A stretch of 64,000 bases of DNA from Alviniconcha marisindica (Eukaryota > Mollusca > Gastropoda > Provannidae): assembly GCA_018857735.1 (NCBI GenBank), contig JABMCL010000715.1, positions 1,422,001 to 1,486,000 on the forward strand, read 5' to 3'. The notes under the pieces were generated by a model. It worked only from the letters and a program-made list of their open reading frames with translations, did no database searches and had not been told where the DNA came from. Each line of letters begins with the position of its first letter. The first letter of the stretch is position 1. The position numbers were made by a program, and so were the translations under genes. Positions 34,442 through 45,770 of the stretch are shown piece by piece.

Positions 34442-34909
34442 CCCAGTAAACATGCCAGATCCAATTTGCATCCAATCCAGATTGGCTCAGAAGCATTGGC
34501 CAGAAGTGGGCCAGATGATTCTTGCACACTGGCTTGCTTCCAGACCGAATCTGGCTAAAACCTGACACAGTCAGCCAGAACCAAATTGGATCTGGGCTGT
34601 CTGTAAAAGAATGCAGCCAAGTCTGAAAATGGGAAACTGGTAGTGAGCTGGTTGCATTCTGCCAGAAACCGGGCCCAATGATTCTTGCACAATGGTTTGT
34701 TTCTGTACCAGATGTGTTTTACCCAAACCTGACCAGGCCATCCAGGTCAGTTTTGCACTATATGGTCTGGGCCTTCTTTGCAAAAACGGAACCAAATCAG
34801 ATACAGGAAGTCAGATCCAGCATATATGATCCAACCCGATTCTGGCTGCATGCTGGCCATAATGACCATAACTGACCGTAACCAAATCAGATCCAGCATG
34901 TTTACTGGG
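34442..34909. mobile_element. MITE family 1, copy 2 (TA-flanked, 468 bp)
   Basis: TA flanks at 34440-34441 and 34910-34911. Termini are cccagtaaacatgccagatc and, reversed, cccagtaaacatgctggatc. Same element as 26610-27130, in the same orientation, with a shorter interior. It sits 214 bp downstream of exon h. Confidence 0.9.
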
Positions 34910-35159
34910 TATGTACCTTGTACTTACTGTCATGCCAGGTGATGAAGCTTTCTGGCAACCAGGATGACTTACCATGAACAGCTGCCTTCATGCAGTTTCT
35001 ATTTGAGTGATCATAAAGAAAAAAAATTAAGGGGGGGAGGATATTTTACAGTGCAAGCAATATCATACATTTTGTTTTTTTAATGTGTTGATTAGCAACA
35101 GGAAGTGGACTCCACACATCAAAATGAGCATTCATCCTAGTGTATGGCTAGCTTAGCTG

Positions 35160-35530
35160 TAGGGTTAGCACATCAACTTGACCAAGGCAAACTTAATCTT
35201 CCAATGCATAGCATATAATATTATGTAGGCGCTGGCCAATGCAGACAGCAATTTGACCAAGGCAAACTTGACCCATTGGGAGCTTTCCACATCAAGTGAC
35301 ACGTCACTCCTGCGCACTGTTGCTGACAGGAAGCACCAGTCACAATTCCCAGGGGTAATTTTTTCTGCACTTTGAATGAGCTTATCTATCGGCACTGGCC
35401 AGTGCAGACACTGACTTGACCAAAACAAACTCAGTCTTCTAGTGTTTAGCTTAGCTGCAGGTAGTGGACTGCAAACATTGACCTGGCCAAGACAAGATTA
35501 GTCTTCTAGCCTAGAGCTGAAAAAGGTGGG
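35160..35530. repeat. Degenerate local repeat
   Basis: Four imperfect copies of a block containing ttgaccaaggcaaactt with gctggccartgcagac and agtcttctag, in direct orientation. Confidence 0.6.
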
Positions 35531-35604
35531 TAAGGAAAAAACTAACAATTGGAATTAGATATTTGTTAAAAATAGATAAATCTGCATTTTCTTTTCTGTT
35601 GCAG

Positions 35605-35750
35605 GTCTGATAACAAGAACAGGTTTCACAGCAGTCTGAGTAAGTTAGTGTTATCAGAGGCCAGTCACATCAATGGCGACTACAATGAAGCCCTTAGCAA
35701 CAAGATTCAGGCAGAGCTGGATCGTAGTATTGCAAAACATCTGGAGGCAG
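35605..35750 (+). CDS. ANKRD26: ANKRD26-like protein, exon i
   Basis: 146-bp exon, phase 2 to 1, between ttttctgttgcag acceptor and gtaagc donor. It encodes SDNKNRFHSSLSKLVLSEAS, then NKIQAELDRSIAKHLEA. The second half corresponds to the KMQQELEKNIT-type segment of ANKRD26, just before its last exon. Confidence 0.92.
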
Positions 35751-35999
35751 GTAAGCTATTACAGAAGAGTGATGCCAGTATTGATACATATACTTTTGTT
35801 TTTCATGTTTTAGTCTAAAAAAAAAAATAAAAAAAATTGTTGTCTGTTTTGTTTGTGTGTCTGCTTCTAATTATAATGTAAATCAAATCAATAGGATGGT
35901 CAAAGTGATATACAATTATTGTCCTTTAGTTAGTAGACATTTTGTAGGTGCTCAGTGAATGGTCAGCACATTGTAAGGATACATAATTATTGCTAATAT

Positions 36000-36770
36000 T
36001 AAACATGCTATGATGACACATCATCATGAACCAGTGTTAGGTCAAAAGTTTGGGTGGTGTCTTCGAGATCAAGATCACCATGAGGGTTCAGTGTTTACAA
36101 AATGATTGTTTGTCTCATGGTTTCTAAACCTCTGAACCCTTTGCAACTACATGTCATGGTATGTTAGTACATCATCATGAGCCAGTGTTATACAAAATGT
36201 TTTGAATGCTTTTCATGGTCAAGGATGCAGAGAGTTTAAATCCTCTGTGATTGTCCATCCTGTGTCATCTGAATCTTTTTGACTCTTTTAGCCAGTTTTG
36301 GTATGTTGGTATGTGATCATTAGGCAGAGTGGGCTTGGTATGCTGGTGTATCATTAGCACCCAAATTGACTTGTTAAGAATCTTGGTTGCTATCAGCAAG
36401 GTGAAGATCACACACTTCTGTTTCAAAATGAATGTCCATTGCTGTTTCGGAACCACTTAACCTTACATGACACAACGTAGCATGCTAATACATCATTAAC
36501 AGATAAGTGTGATTTGCAAAGTTTAGGCTCCTACCTTTAGGGTCACAGTATGAGACAGTGTATTGTTTAGTATGCAGCTCTGAACTGCTGAACATTACGC
36601 ATCTAGGTTTGACATGCTGGTTCAAGGTTATGAATATAATGTCAAGAATCTTTGCAAGCATTTAAAGGTGAATGGTGGATCAAGGGTTTTAATTTCCGAA
36701 AGATTTTTTTTTGTCATACTTATTTTGTGAACAACTAAACTTTTTGCATTTGAAGTTGATATGTTGTTGC
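36000..36770. repeat. Third array of the aaggtcaaggtcac-type repeat
   Basis: Diverged units with ctgaaccctttgcaactaca, atggtatgttagtacatcat and gagatcaagatcaccatgag. Confidence 0.55.
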
Positions 36771-36812
36771 ATAATTACCAGACAAAGTGTGATATGAAAT
36801 GTGGTTTTGTGT

Positions 36813-36834
36813 TGTGTGTGTGTGTGTGTGTATG

Positions 36835-36869
<35 letters not shown>
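36813..36869. repeat. TG microsatellite
   Basis: TG repeats with a short atggacg interruption. Confidence 0.95.
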
Positions 36870-36871
<2 letters not shown>

Positions 36872-37109
36872 ACAATTGTGTGCATGTGTAGAGGTATCTA
36901 TATAGTTATTGTTTGCTGAGTGATCTTTTTAGTGCAGACTACTATACTTAAGATTCTGTTTGTTGACATGTATGGTACTGTGGGGGGGGTTGTTTTGCTT
37001 TTTGTTTCTTGTTTTTTTGTCACAGGTTCTTTGTACAGTGCAGCGAGTTTAACTTGGGTTAGAAAATAGTACTTTATAAAATAATTATCTATTATTATAT
37101 GATTATGAC

Positions 37110-37134
37110 ATGTGTGTGTGTGTGTGTGTGTGTG
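37110..37134. repeat. TG microsatellite just upstream of the last exon
   Basis: About twelve TG units ending 14 bases before the exon j acceptor, again in place of a long pyrimidine tract. Confidence 0.9.
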
Positions 37135-37148
37135 TATTTGTTTACCAG

Positions 37149-37270
37149 CCCCACACAGAGATATTGTGCCAGTGGTTCGGGGAACTGAAGATGCGTTGCT
37201 CAACCACTCCTTAGCCCGGTCCAGCAAAGACTACATTGATATCCTGAAGAGAAAATATCATGTTCCTTAA
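37149..37270 (+). CDS. ANKRD26: ANKRD26-like protein, exon j (last exon, stop)
   Basis: The terminal exon enters in phase 1 after tttgtttaccag and ends with TAA at 37268-37270. It encodes PHRDIVPVVRGTEDALLNHS and then LARSSKDYIDILKRKYHVP. The closing Leu-Asn-x-x-Leu ... Ser-x-x-Tyr-Ile-x-Ile-Leu-Lys-x-x-Tyr pattern matches the extreme C-terminus of vertebrate ANKRD26, which strongly supports the family call. Confidence 0.93.
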
Positions 37271-38619
37271 CTGTATGTTCTGTTCATGTACATGTTTGTA
37301 ATCATGACATATTTAGCATGTAATCTACATTACAAAATTGTAGAAATCCAAATTCTCTAGTGAGCAGATCTGTTTAGCAAGATCACATATCATCTATTCA
37401 GAAACACGATGATGAAACATTGGATGGCCATCACACCAAACCCATGACTGTGTGATGTCCATACATGACAGCCATGGTTTTTGCAAGCAATTTGAGTGAT
37501 CAGTCTTTTTAAAATGGCTTTGACTGTAAAATATTTAAGTTGCCCTTTAACCCTTTCTACCCTGCACCTGACTCAGAGTCAGGCACCACTGAATAGTTTT
37601 GTCCACCTGCGCCAGACTCAGCTGGGCACAGAAACTGGCTTTATCAAACTGGTTTTAAACGTCATAAGACTATGCATACTAATGAAAGAAGGGCAGTAAC
37701 AACAACCCACTTCCTTCAGCTATTCCCACATTTTTGAGCAGCAAGGCTGAAAATGCCCAGGCAGCAGAGGCTGAGGTGAAAGCAGTAAAGCATTCAGGGC
37801 TGACAGTTGCAGCTGTTCAGATTTTGTGCATTGTGTCCCAGTCTCTTTGCTGCTGTCTATCATCTCTACCAAACTGCTGTCTTTTAAATCTCAGTTCAGG
37901 ACACACCCTTTCTCAAGTATCAGGCTTGAGTTTGAACAAAATGACATGTTTTTCACTTTGTTTGTACGTTCATTTTAAATTTTCAGAATTATCATTAATT
38001 TGACTGTGTAACCTTTGAAATGTTTTTATTTGTCCAGTATACTAAATTTGTCATTTATATAGGCAACTGTTTTTAATTGAAAGGAGACACCAAGTCAGAT
38101 TGACATATGACTTGGATCAGTATATCTTGTCAAAACAAAAAAGTAAATCAAAACTCCCCTTCTCTTCATTGGTGCCTTTGGTGCCTTTTAAAACGGCCTT
38201 CAGTTAGCCCCTAGGAGAGCACCATGTTTTTGCACTCCTTGGCATTAGAATACAAAGGCTGCAGCAGGTGGAAAAGTGCCAGACTTCACACATTTGCTGG
38301 CATTGTCTAATTTGCATTAATTGTGCATGTATAGATATCTGTCTGTACACCAAACTTGCTGCTATTTAATGATCACTGAAAAGCTCTGTGGATCTTGGAT
38401 TAATTCCCTACAATTTTTAGCCAGAATATTTTGCACCATTGGAGAGAGCATTCCCACTCATACCTCTTTTGGTGACAAGGTTTCAAGGTTTTATTTACTC
38501 TTGTGGTGACCTTGACCACATTTCAAGTTGTGTTTTTTTGGCAATATCAGACCTTTGCAAAGGTATAAAGTAATATTTTTCAGTGGCTTTTTCTGTGGCA
38601 TCCATCCATCCGTCACGGG

Positions 38620-39750
38620 TGGCCATGGATCTGCGCTTTGAAAAGTCACAATCAGTTTGCACTGGAGTAGCGCCTGTTGTGGCTGTGCAGGCCAGTGCAG
38701 GAGTGACAGTCCCTGCCGCAGTGGCTGCACTTAGATGTGGTGCCTGCAGGTGGAGCTTGTTGGCTGTTTTTGCATCTCACTCTTAGTTCATCTGACACAA
38801 GCTGTAGCTGCTCTTCCCTTCTGTGCAGGTTGCAGTATAGTTCCTGTCTCTAGCGGGAACAATCCTGGGCAAGGTCTTCCCATCCATCAGAATCCATGTC
38901 AAGGGCCTTCATGTCTCTTTTAGACATCTTTGAATCAGAGTTGGGGGCGGCCCTGAGCTCCTGTGGAGGTAGATTCCATCAGTTGGTGTTCTGAAGGCAT
39001 GTTTTAGCATGACTATGAAATAGATGTCAAAGAGGGTGGGGGAAAGCACGCACCCCTGCTTGACTCCACTCTTCACATCGAATGGAGTTGATGATGACCC
39101 ATCAAACTGAACGATTCCCTTCATACCCATGTGGAATGACTTGATCATGCTCAGAAGCTTTTGTGGACATCTAATCCTAGATCACTGGGTCAAAGGCCTT
39201 TGTCAGAGAATGACTGCTTCTGTTCTCTGCATTTCTACTGGAGCTGTCACAGGGAGAGTATGTCAGTCATGGAGCATTCCAACCTGAAGCCACATTGTGA
39301 TTCTGGATATACCCTGTTAGCCAGCTTCTGAAGTCTATTCAGGACCAAGCAGGTGAATACTTTCCTGACAATGCTCAGCAAGATTACCCTGTAGTTATTG
39401 CATTCACTGCGATGTTTGTTCTTATAGAGGGTGATGGTGTTACAGCCTCTCATGCCCTGGGGAACGTCCCCCTGCTCCAGTGTGTGTGGAGTGTAGATGC
39501 TGATGAGGCTGACAGGCCTGTCTGTTGTGTGAAGACGTAGGGTGAGGATCCTCTCTGTCCCTTCTTCACAGCAAATCCAATGCCATATTCTCTGGTCTTG
39601 TCTGCAGCTATTCCATGCCAGAAGAAGGTGAAATCCTGTTCTTGAAGAGCCAAGGTGGGTCTCCTGTAGTGCTGTGATAACCACTTGCAGTTTCAGCAGT
39701 TCGTTGTTGATCACTGCCGTCTTTCGTGCGTCACTTATGTCCTGCACTTA
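38620..39750 (-). mobile_element. RTE-type LINE relic (endonuclease, RT and tail pieces)
   Basis: Read antisense from 39750: an endonuclease-like block (RKTAVINNELLKLQVVITAL and QETHLGSS, with DFTFFWHGIAADKTREYGIG in a shifted frame), then RT blocks YKNKHRSECNNYRVILLSIV and NRLQKLANRVYPESQCGFRL. At 39148-38990 comes SGVKQGCVLSPTLFDIYFIV. At 38780-38690 the Cys/His tail reads CGRDCHSCTGLHSHNRRY. Frames shift and a large internal section is missing, so it cannot be functional. Confidence 0.85.
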
Positions 39751-40541
39751 AGAATCCAGCATGCAACAGTCTCTTCATCTCAGCAGAAATGATAATGCAC
39801 ATACACACATTGAATCTCACTTCTGTTATCACAGAGTAATTGTTCCTACAACCACTATGCATCCATTCATAAAGACTTCTGAGTGCACTAACTCTGAGTG
39901 CAGCAACTCCCAGGGTTGCATCCAACTCCTAACCTGTTCATGCAGCCCCAGGGATGGGAAATTACATACATCTATAGATATGATTCAGGAATGAAGTGAC
40001 TTTTAGAAGTTTGCCATCCTATTTGCTTCTGCATATTAAATCCAGCAAAGTTCTGTGCTTTTTGTGTGCACGTTTTTCATTAGAGTAAAAAACACCCCCA
40101 ATGAGACCAGATGAAGAAAAGAAGCACATTGTAAAAATTAAAAAAAGTTGTTCCATTGGGATTGGTCAAGGGAAGCAGTAAGTTCTTGCTTTGCATTATC
40201 ATCACAAGTGGTCATTTCATCTGCTCTCATTACTGTAACAAAAAATGTGAACTGCTGTTAAGATCGGTATTAGGCCATTTACTGAATTTCTGGTTTTATT
40301 TTTTTTATTTTGCCCATGTATTTTTGGAACTGGGATCTGTTAACTTTTTAGATAGTGTTTGTTTTGATGCTGTCTTGAGAAACTCTTCAAATACTTCTTG
40401 ATGTATAGCTGTGATGCTTTTTTGTCAGCTGTGTATGAGTCAAATGTAAATATGGACACTTGGTTATTGTACTTGGCTGGTTGGATTTAGTTATGTTTGT
40501 TATTGACTTTATTTTCAAACACCTACTTGTGTGAACAGTTT

Positions 40542-40547
40542 AATAAA
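40542..40547 (+). promoter_or_regulatory. Candidate polyadenylation signal
   Basis: AATAAA, followed by a T/G-rich segment (gtggtgtttctctag) about 15 bases on. It is a reasonable end for the ANKRD26-like transcript, though 3.3 kb past the stop. Confidence 0.35.
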
Positions 40548-40599
40548 CTGTAAAACTAAAAGTGGTGTTTCTCTAGTTTTATGACCCTGATATAACCGA

Positions 40600-42840
40600 A
40601 ATAGTTGACTGAGTGTTAAAAAAAGGCCAGTTATCTATCTTATCTATATCTTCGAATACAAAGTGTTGTGTGTCTTAAATTGTACGTAGATTTTACATGC
40701 TGTTTGAATCTTGATGACTGGTGTTTATCTCACATAAGTCCTTCACAGTTGAATGGGCATTCAGTTTAAGCAATCAGTGAAATCTGCTTGAGTGCGTGAC
40801 ATTCTCAGTGGCAAATTCTGTGGCTTTGTGAAGACATCAGCTATCTCATGTGGGGGAAAACTAACCCTTCTCCACTCTCAAGCTGAAATATTATAAAATG
40901 TAATCAGTGCATCATTTTCACTAGGCATCTGTATTAATTTCAGTCCTGTTTGCATGATACCATATTATATAAATGTGTACATCCAAACTGATATTCAAAA
41001 TCAAAGCCTTCAGTGAAAGTGTTTGTACTTTTTGGTTGTTATTTAGGATACCTCGGTTTTAACTTTTAATGCGAGGAGAAGCCATTGTGTGTTTAATCAT
41101 CTTGGTAGCTGTTGGTGACCAAGAAGCCTACACACTCCCTCCCACCCACCCCAACCCCACCTGGACCCTGGCTTTACTGTATATTGAGGACATCCCTCTT
41201 TCACCCATGATGCAAGTTATATGGTTAGACAATGCAAGATAGAGATGTTCTTCTAAAGTTGTCCCTCTGGGTTCCTGACACCATTAATAAAAAGGAAGGA
41301 ACCAGTATCATCAGCAGCCTATTGGGGACACAAGATATTACTAATAACAATATTATCAAATTAATAAACTAAAATATGTGCTTATAAGCAATTAAGAAAC
41401 TGGAAAAGGAGATAATAACTCACACAAACCCATGCAGTTTTGACAACAAGTGGATCTGATGTTAATTATGATTCCTTGCCTGATTTGTGTAATGCTTATT
41501 TTGCTTGTGTATTATAACATTTATGAATTGCCTCAACTCATACAATGTGTATGCTTGTCTACTTTAAACATGCATATGAATAAAACAAATATACAACACA
41601 ACCCAAATTGTGTGTGCATGTGTAATTTTGCAAAGCTCATAATGTTGTCTTGGGCTGTTGTCTTGTTGGTTTTTCTGTGTTTTATGGGGGGGGGGGGGGG
41701 GGGGATATACTAACAGGAGTGCTGGCTTCACAGGCATTGTTCATTGCTCCCACACTGCTCATACCTGCATTGCTATGCCCAGCCTCAGCCAAGGTTCATT
41801 CCACATTGTGACCTGCCCATCCTTGGTAGGCTACCTGCCAAAGGAGACACCACACTGCTGCTGAGTTACTTGTATAGTGTTCATGACAGAGAACATTTTG
41901 TTTCACCAACGACCTCCTCCCCCACCCACACTACTGACTACATTGTTACTTGAGGAACAAGACTTGAGTGAGTGTCCCCATCAGAGAGCAAACTGCCACT
42001 ATCAATCAGTCTGGATCCAAGTCTTACCTATGGAACCTGGCATCCAATGCTTTGATCAAATGTGACAAAAAAGCACTGACGTCACCAAGAGGGAAAATGT
42101 TATAGACTAATATCATGTAATGATGGGTGATGATGAGGATAATAATAATAATTAAAGTATTTGTAACGCGCAAAATCTTGTCCATAGAGACTATTCTAAA
42201 TACGCACACACACACACACAGGCACCCGCACACACAAGCATTTTGATATACAAAGCTAAATTTGCACACCTTTAAAAAATAAAATAAATAATACGGGCAG
42301 CAAACGGTTGAGATAAGCAGCATGAAACAGAAAACATGGCATCTAGGTCTACAGTTCTGGGAAAAGAAGTGTCTCTGGTTGCATTTGAATGAGTCCATGT
42401 AGATGGACCCGAAAACAGAAAAAAACAGGATGACAATTGATGACACTGTGGAGGTTGATTTCTGTTTGAAACTGCTTGATGGTGCTATGAACCAAGGTAT
42501 GTGAAATATATATATACACTGGTGCAAGTGCCAAATGAGATTTTATAACAGCACGCCCGATATGAGATCACAATTATACTGGCCTATGTGAGAAGAAAAA
42601 AAGTCTATCTCATACCGGGTCACACTTATTACAACAGTTGACCCCATGTGTGACAGATCATTCGGTTCCAGTCTGCCACCTTATATTGGCACACAGTGAT
42701 TCCTTTTCCATGGTAGCATAATATATGGGCATAGGCCAACTTAGTGTAGCCACAGAACAGTCACGCCAAGGGACTCCTTGCTCACCCTGTCCCCACACAC
42801 CGATCATCGGGGATGTTCACAGGAAAAAAGGTTGTAAAAT
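40600..42840. other. Noncoding stretch
   Basis: AT-rich sequence with a second AATAAA at 41579, a poly-G run at 41686-41704 and a short CA run near 42205. No supported exon. Some frames open on both strands but lack splice context or recognisable protein. Confidence 0.5.
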
Positions 42841-42851
42841 GGGGGGTTTTG

Positions 42852-42856
<5 letters not shown>

Positions 42857-42920
<64 letters not shown>
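42857..42920. repeat. CT microsatellite
   Basis: A perfect CT run of 64 bases. Confidence 0.97.
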
Positions 42921-42925
<5 letters not shown>

Positions 42926-43169
42926 TTGTTGCTGGGCCAGCTTAGGAAGTATGTTGATACTGATCGTCGCAAGCTGTTCTTTAAAGCCACGCAGAAGGTT
43001 GTTGTTTTTTTATGTAAATTTTAGCATTTTAAAGAAAAGACAAATTTTAAAAATTATTTCAAAGATGTGTAGACTGAGTGACCACTAATTACTCTTTATT
43101 TTTAAAAATTCTTATAGTTTGTCCCTGATAGGCTATATCTGAATGCACCACAACAGGAAGATGGCCTCA

Positions 43170-43395
43170 GTCAGAGTTCAGGAGCTGTGTGAAAGTTGAG
43201 GTGGCCGTCCTGAGCTCCCCGTCCCAAATAGTCCTTGTGGTCTCTGTGGACGTAAAGCAAAATTGAACAAAACAGTCCCTGTCAACATTGAACTCGAACT
43301 ACGATAGCCTCAGAGCTCAGGAGCTGTGTGAAAGTCGAGGTTGCCGTCCTGCTGTTTTTCTGTGGACGTAAAACAAAATTGAGCAAGTCGGCCTA
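43170..43395 (+). repeat. Orphan SINE 3' tails in tandem
   Basis: Two copies of an aggagctgtgtgaaag...ccgtcctg block (43178, 43318), each followed by a ctgtggacgtaaarcaaaat block. This is the SINE 3' motif without the tRNA-like head. A further partial copy is at 43770-43890. Confidence 0.55.
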
Positions 43396-43398
43396 GTA

Positions 43399-43612
43399 AA
43401 CATGGTGCTTAACGTCCACAGAAACCATAAGGCTTATTAGGAACAGGGAGAAGGTGGGGGGTATGGAGGTGGGGGGAGAGGGAGATCAGATACATATCGC
43501 TACACCGTCACCACCAGAATGACTTTTGAAGAGAAAGGAGAGCTGAAGCAGATTCGAACCGAGGTCCCTCTGCTTACCAGCCTAACACCTTACCACTAGG
43601 CCAAACCGGCTC
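43399..43612 (-). mobile_element. tRNA-derived SINE
   Basis: On the minus strand the element begins gagccggtttggcctagtgg (A-box region tggcctagtggtaagg) and has ggttcgaatctg as B box about 35 bases on. It ends with taataagccttatggtttct + gtggacgttaagcacca. These are internal RNA polymerase III promoter elements. It pairs with the plus-strand copy at 58079. Confidence 0.85.
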
Positions 43613-43927
43613 ATGAAAAAGACAGCCTTTGCCTCAGCAGTCTGATATAGGCACTGCGTCGGTATAATCATCAGTGATCACATAATTGTTGGGCGCGCCA
43701 GCACAAGATTAGTATATCAGCACTTGCGCCAGTATATATTGGGTCATTTAGTCACATATCGGTTGCCCTTCCCTAATAAGCTTCATGGTTTCTGTGGATG
43801 TTAAGCATATCGGTTCAGAGCTCAGAAACTGTTTGAAAGGCGAGGTGGATGTCCTGGGCTCCCCATCCCTAACTGATAGTCCATACGGTCTCTGTAAGAG
43901 TTAACAAACATATCGGTTCAAAACTAT

Positions 43928-45230
43928 ACTGTTAAAGGGACTAGCCCAAGCAGATTTGGCAACACACACACACACACAACACAATTTTTTGCATCAATTA
44001 TTATTGTTTTATGTACAATTTTTCTGTAGCATTAATTTCTCCTTTGGTCCTATTGAAATATGCCAATTTAAGACTAACATGGTGGTCGAAAATTAGATTG
44101 GGGATCTCCCCACGGGTGCAGCTATTTACGGAATGTATATTACGTCATTACATTTTGTTGTTTTACACACGTTTTTGTAGACATAGCCTGCAAACAATTG
44201 GCAATGGCCTCGTCAGTCTCTGGCACGTAATCTGATCAGGCCTAATAATTCGTCGGGCGACTTCAGTGATGGTTGTGTGAATAATTTTATGTCTTTCTTT
44301 TAATAAATTTTCTATTGTACTCTGTCTACCTTACTATAGTGGATGAGACAAGCTGCCGTTTACTAATCATGCTCGGTGATGGACAGTGCAAGGCGTTGGT
44401 GACAAATTTTCTCTGAGCGTAGTGATCTGATGCTACTACAGGAAATATATCAGACATCATTTTCTAATAATAAAAATAATAATAAAAACTACCAGCCGGT
44501 GGCACACCAGAAAACACATGTTACGCTAACAGGTAGTAGTAGAATAGTTAAACATATGGTTCCAGAAGACTACTTCTATCAATCAAAAAAGAAGTATCAG
44601 GAACCCTTCTGTCCTGTAACAGTTTTGCCAGTTTCCTATCGCAGACGTCTAACCTTGTGCACAGTTCTCTCCCTTCCTCCACCTGGTCACCCAGGTCTGC
44701 CAGCCGCGACTTGTATCTACATTCGTTGTTGGTCACTTGCCAATCAAGCTAAGCATGTTTGTTTTTGTTTTAATTTTGGTCCTCCAAAGATAAATGGTAG
44801 TAACTCCAAATCTATCTCTGCTTTGATTGCATAATCTTGAAACAACGAAAACTGAAGAACCATGAAAATATAAGATCCAAACACAAAAAGGTTCAAAGAA
44901 CGCTTATTTATTTTGACACGGACACACAGTATGCACATTTTTCGGGGAAATCCCCTTTGTCAAGCCACAAAACAACACTTAAACAACAGGTAAACGGTTA
45001 AAATTGACGAAAAATGAGAGAGTAAAACTTATCTTGTTTTGGTTGAATTTTTGTCGCTTGTTCAGTCAAGAACAAGCTTGCTGAACAAGCAACAAAAATT
45101 CAACCAAAACAAGTTTTTCTTTCTCATTTTTCATCGTTTTTAACCGTTCAATGGGCTATTTGCTCCATATGCACACGAAAGAATGCATTTATTATCTGTT
45201 AATAAAATTTTAAAAACTGTGATAGGGAGT
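43928..45230. mobile_element. TTAA-ended repeat family 3, copy 1
   Basis: Begins ttaaagggactagcccaagc and shares long blocks, in inverse orientation, with 60780-61818: tttatgt...gcattaatttct, ggggatctcccc...gtgcagctatttacg, and gggctatttgctcc near its far end. The minus strand 44736-44548 encodes CRYKSRLADLGDQVEEGREL + CTRLDVCDRKLAKLL, and the same motif is read in copy 2, so the family once carried a protein I do not recognise. Confidence 0.75.
44945..45160. repeat. Foldback (inverted repeat, arms ~90 bp)
   Basis: The left arm contains cgtcaatttt-type and cttgttttggttgaattttt + gtcgcttgttca; the right arm is its reverse complement (tgaacaagcaacaaaaattc + aaccaaaacaag...). A related single arm is at 23090-23240. 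It lies inside repeat family 3 copy 1. Confidence 0.8.
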
Positions 45231-45372
45231 CCTTCTAAAATTGTTATAAAATCAACGGCACATTCAGTCACAAGATGTTTAATGTGGATTATATTCGTTT
45301 AACCTCCTCTAAGCACAGAGAAGTTTAGTTTTCGGAGGAGAGTTCCTTTTTGGGTAGGGCCTACACAGTAGG

Positions 45373-45770
45373 CACACTCCGAGCATCGTTTTCCGGCACC
45401 TTCCTCCAAACTCTGCCAGATTTAGTTACGCCACTGAAGGGCACTCTATCTCCGCGCAGCAGTCCACCGACGCGGTCAGCGCCTTCCGAAAGGTTCAGGT
45501 ACTGATAAGACTGTGGAAGCAACCTAGCGCCCAAGCACGCACGTAAACATGAGGCGCATCCACCCCGGGTAAAAAAAAGATTCCGTCTCGATTCAAACGA
45601 TTTTGGTTTTATTTGAGCTGGCGTAAGCAACATGGTCAGTTATAAAACAAACGTCTGATATAATTTGAGTTGTTTGTAACAAACTTACTACTGTCTGAGC
45701 ACCAACAAAAAACTGCTACGGCAGTGGTTGAAGGATGTCTTAAGCCAGTGCTTGGAGTTTGCTCAGTAGG
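45373..45770. repeat. Repeat family 4, copy 1
   Basis: Direct copy of 47308-47745. Shared: cactccgagcatcg, ttccggcaccttcctccaaa, gacgcggtcagcgc, ccgtctcgattcaaacgatt, ttactactgt + tgagcaccaacaaaaaactg and cagtgcttggagtttg. A third, diverged copy is in 21400-21600. No intact ORF. Family unknown. Confidence 0.85.

Larger units (their letters stand above)
37271..40565 (+). other. Probable 3' UTR region of the ANKRD26-like gene
   Basis: The first clear AATAAA on the plus strand downstream of the stop is at 40542-40547 (gtttaataaactg). An earlier, nonconsensus site could be used instead. The interval contains an antisense LINE relic (38620-39750). Near 37545 there is an isolated ttaaccctttctaccctg, a possible single end of a piggyBac-like MITE. 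Confidence 0.4.

Noticed and set aside
37545..37700. Second piggyBac-like MITE
   Set aside because: Only one end (ttaaccctttctaccctg) is visible; no matching TTAA-flanked right end was found nearby.
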